Assembly: GCA_025449115.1 (NCBI GenBank) | Contig: JAHLKC010000015.1 | Location: forward strand, 310,001 to 374,000 | Direction of reading: 5' to 3' | Source: Chytridium lagenaria | Taxonomy: Eukaryota; Chytridiomycota; Chytridiomycetes; Chytridiales; Chytridiaceae | Length of the DNA stretch: 64,000 bases | Part shown: piece after piece, positions 1-12,038 of the stretch | Layout of the letters: each line of letters starts with the position of its first letter | Position numbering within the stretch: the stretch's first letter is position 1 | Notes under the pieces: generated by a model | What the model was told of the DNA's origin: nothing | The model's database searches: none | What the model saw: only the letters and a program-made list of their open reading frames with translations | Program-made: the position numbers and the translations under genes

Positions 1-3000
1 TGCTATCTCACTATGACGCAGGCTCTTGATGGACGACTGGGTGGAAGTCCGTTTGGGCCAGCTGGCACAGGGAAGACGGAGAGTGTTAAAGCCTTGGGGT
101 GTCAGCTTGGACGCTTTGTGTTGGTGTTTTGTTGTGATGAAAACTTTGATTTCCAGGCGATGGGTAGGATTTTTATTGGATTGTGCCAGGTTGGAGCTTG
201 GGGTTGTTTTGATGAATTCAATCGGCTTGAGGAGAGGATTTTGTCGGCGGTGTCGCAGCAGATCCAGACGATTCAGCTCGGATTGAAGGATGGGAATGAG
301 ATTGAGTTAGTGAATAAGCCCTTAAAGGTTAATTCGGATACAGGTTGGGTTTTTTTTTATATTCTTTGTTTAGCGTATGAATATGAAGTGTTATCTTACC
401 ATATGATTAGGTATCTTTATCACTATGAACCCTGGATATGCCGGACGATCCAACCTCCCTGATAACTTGAAGAAATTGTTCCGCAGTATCGCTATGACCC
501 ACCCTGACCGTGAGCTGATCGCCCAGGTCATGCTTTACTCTCAGGGCTTCCGCACCGCCGAGCTGTTGGCCTCCAAGGTTGTCCCGCTCTTTAATTTATG
601 CTCCGAGCAGCTCTCGACGCAGAGCCACTACGATTTTGGTCTTCGCTCGTTGAAGAGTGTTCTAGTCAGCGCTGGAAACTTGAAGAGAGATCGGTTAAAT
701 AATGCTAGAGAAAAGCAGTTGGTTGGTGCTGCCCTGGATGAAATTTCAGGCCTGTTGGTGAACAAGAGATTGTGATTCAGAGTGTGAGGGAAACGCTTGT
801 GCCTAAGCTTGTTGCTGAGGACATTCCTCTGTTGCAAAGGTAATTTATCTGGCTTGGATATACGCTAACTTAAGCAGCCTTCTTCAGGATGTCTTTCCTG
901 GCGTCAACTACGTCCCCGTGGATCTTGAGAAGCTTAAGGATTGCATCAACTCTGTTTGCAAGCGCCGTAACCTTACTGGTGGAGAGTTCTGGATTGAGAA
1001 GGTCATTCAGCTTTATCAGATCAGAACATTCATCATGGTCTTATGATGGTGGGCCCATCTGGGTCTGGAAAGTCTTCGGCTTGGCGGGTTCTTCTCGAAG
1101 CTCTTGAGCTGGCTGATGGCACCGAGGGGAGCTCGTACGTTATCGATCCAAAGGCTATCCGAAAGATGCTTTGTATGGTAGCATGGATAACACGACTAGA
1201 GAGTGGACCGATGGTCTCTTTACGCATATTCTTCGCAAGATTATCGATAATGTGAGGGGTGAGAGTCTTCGCCGTCACTGGATTGTGTTCGATGGTGACG
1301 TTGACCCGGAGTGGGTTGAGAACCTTAACTCAGTTCTCGACGATAACAAGCTTCTGACGCTTCCTAATGGAGAGCGTCTGTCGTTACCTCCGAATGTTAG
1401 GATTATGTTTGAGGTTGAGACTCTTAGATACGCTACCCTTGCCACTGTATCGCGGTGCGGTATGGTATGGTTCAGTGAAGAGGTTGGACGGAGGATATGA
1501 TGTATAAAATTACTTGCAGAACCTTAAGACTATCAGTCTTGATGAAGGGGAAGAGGATACTCTTGCTAGACGCGCTGGAGATGGTTCTGGACGCGAAGAG
1601 TCACTGTCGCTTCTTACCCAGAAGCGTATCGCTGATATTCTCAGTCCGTTCTTCCGTAGTCAAGGCCTGGTTTCTCGCTGTCTTGGTTTTGTCCTATCGC
1701 TTGCTCATATCATGGACTTTACACGAGTCCGTGTTCTCGGCCCCTCTTTTCGCTCCGAACAAGGCTGTTCGCAACGTCCTGGACTACAACTCGAGTCACC
1801 CCGACTTCCGCTAACATCCGAACATTTAGAAAAGTACATATCTAAAAAGCTTGTACTGTCACTCGTTTGGAGTTTCTCCGGTGACGCAAAAGCTGATCTA
1901 AGGAATCAGTTTGGGGAGTCTTAAGGTCTTTGACGTCTGTGGATATGCCTTTAGATTCTTCAAGTGTGCTTGACTTCGATGTGGATCTTACGAGTGGAGA
2001 ATGGCTGCCGTGGCACTCTAGGGTACCTACTATTGAGATTGAGACTCATAATGTCTCGGCTGCTGATGTGGTTATTCCTACTGTCGATACCTTACGGCAT
2101 GAGGAGGTTTTGTACTCGTGGCTGTCTGAGCACAAGCCTCTCTTGCTCTGCGGTCCCCCTGGATCCGGAAAGGTAAAGATGACTAAGTACTTGATATATT
2201 TAATTTTGTTGTAGACCATGACGCTTTTTCGCAGCTTTGCGAAAGCTTCCCGATATGGAGGTTGTCGGTTTGAACTTTTCCAGCGGTCTTCTCCGGAGCT
2301 TATCCTTAAGACGTTTGAGCAGTACTGTGAATACCGTAAGACAACCCACCGGTGTGGTGTTATCACCTCAATTGATTGGAAAGTGGCTTGTGCTGTTCTG
2401 TGATGAGATCAACTTGCCTGCGTCCGACAAGTACGGTACTCAACGTGTGATTTCATTCATCCGTCAGCTCGTTGAACATGGAGGATTCTGGCGAGCTTCT
2501 GATAAGACTTGGGTCAAGCTTGAACGTATTCAGTTTGTGGGTGCCTGTAACCCACCTACCGATCCTGGACGTGTTCCTCTTAGTCACCGTTTCCTCAGGC
2601 ATGCCCCTTGCTCTTTGTCGATTACCCTCAGGAGGTCTCTTTGTACCAGATCTACTCAACTTTTCTCGAGGCCATGCTCAAAGTTGCGCCAAACTTGCGT
2701 GCATATTCGGATCCGCTTACTTACGCTATGATCGAGTTCTTCTTAAAATCGCAACAACGATTCACCCCTGATATCCAATCGCATTACATTTATTCGCCTC
2801 GTGAGTTGACTAGATGGATTAGAGGTATTTTCGAAGTTATGAAAACATCCGAACTGCCGACGGTTCAAGACCTTGTTCGCTTGTGGGTGCACGAGGGATT
2901 GAGGCTGTTCCAAGACAGATTGGTATCTGAGGATGAAAGGAAGTGGACCGACGACACGATCGATGAAATTGCATTAAAGCATTTCCCTAACTTGGATCCC

Positions 3001-6000
3001 GAATGTCTGAAACGACCCATTTTGTTCTCGAACTGGCTTTCAAAGCATTACTTGAAGTCAGCAGGAATGACCTTCGTGACTTTGTTAAGGCCCGGCTTAA
3101 GGTATTTTACGATGAGGAGTTGGATGTGCCCATCGTTTTGTTCAATGACGTGCTGGATCACGTTCTCCGAATCGACAGAGTCTTCCGACAGATGCAAGGG
3201 CATCTTTTGCTAATTGGTGTCAGTGGTTCCGGAAAGACCACGCTCTCCCGCTTTGTTGCTTGGTAAGTTGTTGTTTATTTGTATTCCAATAAACAGACTC
3301 TGATATCATTTGTGCTTAGGATGAACGGCTTGTCCGTCTTCCAGATCAAGGTACACAACAAATATTCTGCGGCCGACTTTGATGAGGATTTGAGGATTAT
3401 TTTGCGAAGGGCTGGCTGCAAGGGCGAAAAGATTTGTTTCATTATGGATGAATCCAATGTACTTGACGCAGGATTCCTTGAGAGGATGAACACTCTTCTT
3501 GCCAACGCTGAGATTCCGGGTCTCTTCGAAGGCGACGAGTACGCTTCATTGATGACTCAGTGCAAGGAAGGCGCTCAACGGGAAGGTCTTATGTTGGATT
3601 CCTCTGAAGAATTGTACAAGTGGTTCACGCAGCAGGTTATGCGTAATCTCCACATTGTGTTCACCATGAACCCGCCGGAGGGCGGCCTCGCATCAAGAGC
3701 GGCGACCTCCCCTGCCTTATTTAACCGGTGTGTGTTGGATTGGTTCGGCGACTGGTCCGACCAAGCCTTCTACCAGGTCGGAAAGGAGTTTACCGAGTCT
3801 CTTGACCTTGACGTTTCCTCGTACATCCCGCCTCTGCACTTCCCGATTGCTTACAGAGATTTAAGCCTACCTCCGAACTATCGAGCTGCTGTCATCAATG
3901 CCTTTGTCTTTGTGCATCAGTCTCTTTACGAGATTAATAACCGCCTCAGCCGTCGTCAAGGCCGTTCTTATCATGTTACCCCCCGCCATTATTTGGACTT
4001 CATCAACCAATTTGTGAAGTTGTACATTGAAAAGCGGGAGGATCTTGAAGAGCAACAACGTCACCTTAACGTGGGTTTGGACAAGCTTAGAGACACTGTC
4101 GTCAAGGTTGAGGAGCTTAGGAGAAGTCTCGCGATCAAAAAGGCTGAGCTAGAGCTTAAGAATGATCAAGCCAATGAGAAGTTGAAGACAATGGTGGCTG
4201 ACCAGCAAGAAGCTGAGCAGCAGAAAGTCTCATCTCTCCGGATCCAAGGTGAACTCTCGAAGCAGAACGTTCTCATTGAGGAGAGGAAGCGAATAGTCAT
4301 GAGTGACCTGGCTGATGCTGAACCTGCCGTCGTTGAGGCTCAGAAATCCGTCAGCAGCATCAAGAAGCAACATTTGACTGAGGTCCGCGCTATGGGCAAC
4401 CCACCTGAAGCTGTCAAGATTGCAATGGAGTCCGTATGCATTTTGCTCGGCCACAAGATTGATGCATGGAAGTCTGTTCAAGCAATCATTCGCAAGGACG
4501 ACTTTATTACAAGCATTGTCAATTACGACACTGATAAGATGACTCAGAGGATTCGTGACGAAATCTCACGGAACTACCTCACCAACCCCGTTTTCAACTT
4601 CGAGTCGGTGAACCGCGCCAGTAAAGCCTGCGGACCTCTGGTGCAATGGGTTATTGCGCAGGTTAGGTTCGCAGAGATTCTCGAAAGAGTCGGCCCACTT
4701 CGTCAGGAGGTGCTTGAGCTTGAGAACAGTGCCGACGCGACACGGCAGAAGGCTACCAACATCGAGAATATGATTGCAAACCTCGAGAGCAGTATCGCCC
4801 ACTACAAAGACGAGTATGCCGTATTGATTAGTGAGACGCAGGCGCTTAAGTCTGAAATGGAAACTGTTAAGTCGCGTGTTGACAGAAGTTTGGCTCTTTT
4901 GGGTAACCTATCATCTGAAAATGAGCGATGGGGCCAAGCAAGTCAGTCGTTCGAGAGCCAAATGGGGACCATCATTGGCGACGTTCTTCTCTCATCTGCT
5001 TACCTCGCTTATGGTGGTTTCTTCGATCAACAGTACCGTGAAGCTCTCTTGGTTCGTTGGGTATCTCACCTCGAGTCTGCCAATATTAAATTTAAGAGTG
5101 ACCTTTCAATACCTGAGTATCTTTCCACGGCCGATGAAAGGTTGTTATGGCAGGAGAATCAGCTCCCTGCTGATGACCTTTGCACGGAGAATGCTATCAT
5201 GTTGAAGAGGTTTAACCGATACCCATTGATCATTGACCCATCAGGCCAGGCTTCGTCATTTTTGCTCAACATGTATAGGAACAAGAAGATTATGGTTACG
5301 TCTTTCTTGGACGATTCCTTCCTCAAAGTCCTTGAGAGTGCATTAAGATTTGGTAACCCTTTGCTCGTTCAAGACGTGGAGAATCTTGATCCTATTCTCA
5401 ACGCTGTACTCAATAAGGAAATCCGAAGGACTGGAGGACGTGTTTTAATTCGTTTAGGAGGTCAAGACATTGACTTCTCTCCCTCATTCACCCTCTTCTT
5501 ATCGACTCGCGATCCTTCGGTGAACTTCCCTCCTGATATTTGCAGTCGTGTGACTTTCGTAAACTTTACGGTTACCCGGAGCAGTTTGCAGAGCCAATGC
5601 TTGCATCAAGTGCTTAAGGCTGAGCGCCCTGACACCGATCGTAAGAGGACAGATTTGATCAAGTTGAGAGGCGAGTTCCAACTCCGGCTGAGGCATCTTG
5701 AGAAATCGTTGCTGCAGGCTTTGAACGACTCTAAAGGCAACATTTTGGAGGATGATAACATCATTGCCACTTTAGAGAAGCTCAAGCAAGAAGCCGCCGA
5801 GGTCACTAAGAAGGTGGAGGATACCGACATAGTGATGCAAGAGGTTGAGTCCGTTACTGCAACGTACACGCCTCTTGCGCAAGCTTGCAGTTCCATTTTC
5901 TTCTGTTTGGAACAGTTGAGCCTTCTTCACCACTTCTACCAATTTTCTCTGGACTTCTTCCTGGATATCTTCCAATACCTTCTTCATGATAATCCCAACC

Positions 6001-8586
6001 TCGTCGGCGTCACAGATTATACGGAAAGGCTGAAGAGAATTTTCGAACACCTTTTCCGTTTGACCTACTCTCGTGCGGCTAGATCGCTCCTCCACGAAGA
6101 CCAACTTGTCTTTGCCCTCCAGATGGCTCAGATCAAGTCTCGTGTTTCTTCCACTGGCCTCAACGATGAAGAATTTGATCTTCTCATTTCTGCCGAGGAT
6201 CTTCGAGACAGGGGGATGGACGCAGAGCTTGTGTCCATCTTTGGCGAGGAAGTTTGCAAACGAGTTCAATATCTTGCAGCCCAATCTAATTTCTCGACCC
6301 TTATTTCGAAAATTAAGGAAAATGTGGAGGTGTGGCGTCTTTTCTGGAACGATGAGACTCCCGAGCTCAATGTGCCAAAATTCTGGGAAGATGACTTATG
6401 TAAGACAGTTGTAGTTTTGTTTGGATTTTGCTGACATCTGCTTTACTTTAGCCAACCTCAATGTCGCGCTCCGTAAAATTGTTCTCATCAAGGCTTTCCG
6501 TCCGGATCGTTTGCTTCCGTCAACCGTCCTTCTTGCTGAGACGGCTCTGCAGACTCCAACATCAGCAGAGTTGGATCTTAAGGCCCTGGTGCTGACCGAG
6601 ATTAAAAGTAGCACACCTCTTGCTTTCTGCTCTGTACCTGGCTACGACGCCAGTAAGATGGTAGAAGATTTTGCGTCGAACAGCTCGCAGAAAATTGTTG
6701 GCGTGGCTATGGGTTCTGCTGAAGGATTCACCCTTGCCGAAACCGCTATTTCCACTGGAGTCAAGACGGGAACGTGGGTTTTGTTAAAGAATGTTCACCT
6801 TTCCCCGCAATGGCTCTCGCAGTTGGAAAAGAGGCTTCACTCTATGAAGGCGCATGAGAACTTCAGGCTCTTCCTCACTATGGAGACGAACCCTAAGGTT
6901 CCAGTAAATCTTCTTCGGCTTTCTAGGGTGTTGATGTTCGAGCCTCCTCCGGGCATCAAGGCCAACCTCAACGTCACCATTGCTAGGATCTCTCCCTCTA
7001 GACTCTCTCGTGGACCTGTAGAAAGAAACCGCTTGTACTTCTTGCTTGCATGGCTTCACGCCATTATTCAAGAACGACTTCGCTACGTGCCGATCGGCTG
7101 GACCAAATCCTACGAGTTTAACGAGTCAGATTACGATATGGCGTTGACGGTGATTGACAGCTGGCTCGAGGACGCTGCAGGAGGCAGGTCCAACGTATCG
7201 CCTGAGAAGATTCCTTTCGATGCTATTAAGAGTTTGCTCACTGAAACGGTGTACGGTGGAAAGATTGACAATTCCTTTGATCAAGTCCTCTTAGAGTCTT
7301 TTGTCAATTCGTTGTTTGGACCATTCTGCTTTGACATCAATTCGCGCTTGTGCACGCTAGTGAAGGTTCAAATAAGCTCGTTATTCCGGAAGGAACTAGG
7401 ATGGAGCAAATCATGCAGTGGGTAGGGAGGTTGCCGGATCAGCAGCCGCCTTCGTGGCTTGGATTGCCAAGTAACGCTGAAAGGGTTCTTATGGCATCGA
7501 AAGGTATGTTCCTTGTTGCGCACATCTTCGAACTAGTGCTAAATCTTTTATTAGGATTCGAGACTTTATCAAAGGTCAGACAGATTAAGCAAGCCCTTGA
7601 TGATTTCGAGAGCGTCGCCGAAAAGAGCGAGTCGGGTAACAAAAACTCGAGCATTCAGCCGACGTGGATGAAGACGGTTTTGACGTCTGTCCTTGATTGG
7701 TTGAATTTCCTTCCCGAGGTAGGCTGGATTTTGTACCGTTTACTAACAGTGCACAGAGCTTGGCCGGTATTCCTCGCGCCAAGGACGCCATCATGGATCC
7801 TCTCCAGCGATACTTCGATCGTGAGCACAAGATTGGAGCTTCTCTGTTGAAGACAGTTCGCAACGACCTTTTGGAGCTTAAGTATGTGTGTGAAGGCAAA
7901 GTCAAGCAGACAAACAACACTAGGCATTTGGTGGACTGCGTCACAAAAGGTATTCGTGTGCTTCTTGTGGCAATGGCGATTTAACTCTTGTCGAAAGGTA
8001 TCATTCCAACCAGCTGGAATCGATACAAGGTGGCCAGGACGGCTTCCCTTCCGTTCTGGATTGGAGATTTCAAGCAGAGATTGGACCAAGTGGCTGGCAT
8101 TTCAAAAAGCGAGGATGTTAGACGATCGATTGTGTGGATGGGAGGTCTCTTTTTGCCAGAAGCTTACACGACAGCAACAAGGCAGGATGTTTCCCAAAGG
8201 AATGGCTGGTCATTGGAGGAGCTCAGTCTGAAGGTCCATGTTGGAACCTCTGACTCTAAGAATGCTTTCCAGATCTCTGGTAGGGTTTCTTTCTCTCGTT
8301 TGTGTATGATGATATTATTCAAATATTAACAATGCTGTTCTCTAGACCTGCGATTGTACGGTGGAGAATGGAAGAATAAGGCGGTGCAGCTGTCTTCAGA
8401 TGTCTTTACCAAGTTGCAGGATGTGTCGATCGAATGGGTCAAAGGCACTAATACACAGACAGGCGTGCCCATCCAGTATACCTCAACGCTGACCGTAGCG
8501 ATCTCTTGTTTGTGGCGCATCTTGACACTAATGAAGGTGCACGGTCGACCATTGCCCAACACGCAGTGGCGATTTTAACGGCGTGA
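1..8586 (+). CDS. DYNC1H1/DYN1: Cytoplasmic dynein 1 heavy chain, 3' part (AAA1 to C-terminus)
   Basis: Motor subunit of cytoplasmic dynein, moving cargo, nuclei and spindles towards microtubule minus ends. The window opens inside AAA1, just before the P-loop GPAGTGKTE (~nt 61). The remaining P-loops follow in order: AAA2 GPSGSGKSS (~1046), AAA3 GPPGSGK (~2150, followed by an intron) and AAA4 GVSGSGKTT (~3223). The coiled-coil stalk and microtubule-binding domain lie at ~4030-4860, then AAA5, AAA6 and the C-terminal domain, ending at TGA 8584-8586. The text around [17 protein letters not shown] is of cytoplasmic, not axonemal, type. Introns are short (for example 344-410 and 840-877). The long exon 3321-6400 is uninterrupted, but 1030-3270 holds several one-base shifts in homopolymers (near 760, 1025, 1165, 1490, 1515). 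For an essential gene these look like sequencing errors. The tail-forming N-terminal half lies left of the window. Confidence 0.96.
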
Positions 8587-8687
8587 CGATCCTTTCTAAC
8601 CCATATAAATATTGTATTTTACAAAAATTAAAGCAAATAAAAGTCGGAGGGTATCACGGACGAGCACATATCTCATCTATAACAAAA

Positions 8688-9318
8688 ATGGAGGACGACG
8701 ACTATGACGAGGATGCGACCACACCGCAGTACTCCTCGCTCTCTGCTGCAGAGTTAGATTCTGCCGTCAACTCGAGAACTCAGGATGTGCGCGCTTACCT
8801 TGCAAGGTTTCTTTCTCAGCACTTTTCTTGTTGCTTGGTCTCTTTGCTGTCCGTCCAACTGTTTGCTCACTGTCTTGCTCGAATGACAGAGGATCTTACG
8901 CGGAGGCCGTGAGACGGTCTTTGGACAGTCCACCTCTTGGAAAGGATATCCAGAATATCAAGGTAAGAGCATCAGGATGGGGTGGTTTGTGGCTATGGGT
9001 GGTATGAACTGAGTTGTGAATGCAGGACAAGAACTCCAGACCGTCATGGAGGCCCTCGCCGCAGTAAAGGCTTCGGACATCCCTATCGTCATCAAGAGTC
9101 TTTCACAGTCAGATATCGATGTTTGGTCAAGTTCATCTATCGCGGGTTTGCTTCACCGGATCTATTCAACTCTGCTACTCTTTTGGCTTGGCACGAGAAG
9201 GTAAAATACAATCTTTTCCGTCAACCTCAGGATTCACATTATTTTGCAATGTATATAGGCGGTCGAGGCTGGCGGCATTGGGAGCATCATGCGGACATTG
9301 ACCGACAGGACCTTTTAA
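8688..9318 (+). CDS. ARPC5: Arp2/3 complex subunit 5 (p16-Arc)
   Basis: Smallest subunit of the Arp2/3 complex, which nucleates branched actin. Four exons are supported: 8688-8806, 8890-8962, 9026-9200 and 9259-9318. Exon joins recreate LARGSYAEAVRRSLDSPP and WHEKAVEAGGIGSIMRTLTD, typical of the family, with an acidic N-terminus (MEDDDYDEDA) and C-terminal DRTF before TAA. The length (~140 residues) is normal for ARPC5. Two one-base deletions interrupt exon 3, near 9039 (an A missing before the codons for TVMEAL) and near 9121 (a T missing in DVLVKFIYRG). The ATG lies ~100 bp after the dynein stop on the same strand, so the intergenic space is very short. Confidence 0.9.
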
Positions 9319-9419
9319 ATTGGACTGCTATGTCGATGTTTATTGTTATCCCTTCTCTAGTAAATACAAACGCCATGATCCCCCGTACGCGCACTATTAC
9401 TATATCATCGTCTCTTGGC

Positions 9420-11498
9420 TTACACGATCATGTGATTTGCCATTTCTACCGCCTCGACGTACTCCCTCTCATTAATATTCTCATTTACCCTGACGAACCT
9501 AATGATCCGCTGGATCTCGTCGTTCATGAACTCAGTTTGGGGTATGAGCCTCATCAGCTGCACGAACACGCTCTGCGTGAACGGGCGTCCGTCTTCAATG
9601 ATGCTGTATTGCGGGTAAAGAAAATATTATATTGAAAAGATACTTTAGTATAACACTATCGGTTTTCATTTTTCATACCATCTAATCCGGTCCAGCAGGA
9701 GTTGCTCCATTTCTTTCAGCAATCCGTTAACGCTACTAGTTTGCACCTTGTTCAGGAGCTCATAATACCACGGGTGTTGTCGCAGAACGCGAACTTTTCA
9801 GCACGCCGTTGAATCGCTGCCTTTTGTCGCATGATGGCAATGTCGTCCACCAAAGGCTGCGTCCTTACCTACATGGAAGGCGCGGAACTTTCGCAATGAA
9901 TTCCGCCTTTCTGTCGAAGTCGAGGCTGTAACAAGAAGTTAGTACAGCGCATAAACAGAGCTTAAATAAAAACTCACCGATCCAGGTCCTCGTTGAGAAT
10001 CTGTGTCAACCGCTGCCGTTGCTCGTAAAACTGATCACGAACAGCAAAGAACTAAAACGCAACATGTGAATTGAGGTAAGAAAACGAAGAAAAACTCACA
10101 TTTTCATGATCTCTGCCTGGCTGTCGTGTTTCTGAACTTGCAATGCAGCCTCGATCTGCTTTATGGCTGCAGGAGATTTTGACTGTGACAGTGTTGGGAG
10201 TTCACTCTTCCTCATTCGAATCTTTGGATTGAATAGAAAGCCTCGAACTAGAATCGGGGGCTGGACTCTCTTGAGTGCCTCTTTTCTGCCATTGGCAGAT
10301 GGGATACGGGGAGTTTGCCGACTTTTGGCTGTAACGGCTTTTTTTTAAGCATAAAGTACGCCATAGGTGCGATAGGTACAATAAGGTATTAATCAAAGAA
10401 AGCTGTGTGTTAGAAATGTTGACGACCTTCGTTATCAAAGTAATGAAGCAAACAAAAAAAAACAAAAAAAACAAGCATATAATTAAAATAGTTAGAGCCC
10501 ACCTGCTTCCGCTGATTGATCTCTCCTATTCTCTAAAAGATTGATAAAATAGCTCTGCTTGTCGTGGTCGACCTTCAAGTTTGCCCCAATCGAGTGCTTA
10601 AAAAGTGAATGAGCTTACGATATTGTCGGTACCACTCACCACTATCTCCATCCGGTCCAGCCTGTGGTCTATTTAACCCGTTTTCTTTGTCAAGGTCCTC
10701 GCACATTTGAACAAATGGAATGCCGAACTGGGTAAAGCCATAAGCCCAGCCCTAAAGTTTTGAAAATAGTACCTTTACTGCATGAAGTCTTTGCTTGGAC
10801 TTTGCGAGCTTGTTTTTTATTGCACCGAATCCATTTCCGTCCTTTATAGAAGCACCTTGAATAAACATATTTTAACCAAGCACTAAACTCTCGCTGTTGC
10901 CATTGTACACGTACCCAGTCGATACTTTCTTGTTGATGTGCTAATCTCGTTTGATTTCGATGTAGTTTCAGCGACCTTGCTGTTGGTGTTTCTTTGAAAC
11001 GAGCCAGCATCAAGCTTCAAGCACGTGTATAATAGTGCATCTGAATCGATAATGGGCTCGCCTGAAACAGGTGTCAGTGCCCTGCATCCAGAAGGTGCAG
11101 TATTACGTACCCAAAGCACGATAGGGCTCTTGGCATCCGAACAAAAACCACACCGATAAACATCCTTTTTACAATTTATTAGTCCTTCTCCCATCAAGTA
11201 TGTCCAATTTACCTGTCCGCCTCCTAGATTTGTCCAGCGCAATCTGCTTGGAGTCCCTTATCGCATAGCGATGGTCTGTCCGCACAAACACCTTCTCTGG
11301 CTCATACGCATGATATCTAACGGCCGAACCATCGATGATAATCTGCTTCACATGCTGCGGTAGACTCGTGTCTAGCTTGTCCTGTCGTGTAAATTGAGAG
11401 TGATGGATGGTGTGTATCCCATGGAAGCTTCTCGGTCCATGAAGTGGTCTTCCCGCAGGCTGTGGCGCCGCGGAGGCTGCAGGCAGCGCCTCCCCCAT
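9420..11498 (-). CDS. Coiled-coil protein of unknown function, multi-exon
   Basis: I do not recognise the family. On the minus strand a chain of exons can be followed. It starts at an ATG near 11498 (MGEALPAASAA), passes through a conserved-looking block (IIIDGSAVRYHAYEPEKVFV), then LHRNQTRLAHQQESIDW, GASIKDGNGFGAIKNKLAKS and FGIPFVQMCEDLDKENGL. Near 10190-10100 comes a charged helical stretch (QKHDSQAEIMKM), then FFAVRDQFYEQRQRL, VDDIAIMRQKAAIQRRAEKF and finally PQYSIIEDGRPFTQSVFVQL to a stop at 9420. It is rich in charged helices, with no membrane segment. At least one frameshift (near 9785) and short introns with GT/AG ends are needed. It could be two adjacent genes, because the link between ~10500 and ~10350 is weak. 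It is convergent with ARPC5 (~100 bp apart). Confidence 0.5.
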
Positions 11499-12038
11499 GC
11501 CCCTTATCTTCTGGAGTTACTTTGATGGTTTCCCGATAGTTAGGGGTGCGTTTGTTTCTTTCATGCCCTTGCGCGTTGTCCAACGCAGCACCAATCCAAA
11601 AGATAATGGATTCGCGTGTGTCTTTGTTCGCTCTTCAAGTAATGGAATTCTTCCGCGGCGGTTTTAAGAAAATCTGTCGAAAGAGAATATCGGAATTCGT
11701 ACGGGTTGGCGGGAGAAGGGGGAGAAGGGTGGATGGATCGGAGCAATACGGGTCCCTTAATTTTAGAGCAATGGCGGCTGCCTTAAAGACTCTTCATGTT
11801 TGGATGCGTTCTTCATCCTCCAAAGTTTCGGCACACCTAAATATAGCGGAATCACACATCTAATCTAGCTGCAAAGCGTAAAGCGACGCGTCAAAGTATT
11901 GACTGCTATGGCCTGTGCCTTTTGACCAGCATTTTGTTGCATGTGCAGCAAAGTCTTTCATGACAACCTCAGTCCGAAGGGCATCACCATCAGACAAGGC
12001 GTCATCGCCCAACAGACGGAATTTTATTGAAACGCTCC
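11499..12038. other. Divergent intergenic region, no gene seen
   Basis: About 540 bp between the start of the minus-strand coiled-coil gene and the helicase ATG. It presumably contains both promoters. Short open frames here have no recognisable domain and no convincing composition. No repeat seen. Confidence 0.4.

Noticed and set aside
8982..9635. Long plus-strand frame after ARPC5 exon 2
   Set aside because: It is a shadow: its first part covers ARPC5 exons 3-4 in the wrong frame, and its second part is antisense to the C-terminal exon of the minus-strand coiled-coil gene.
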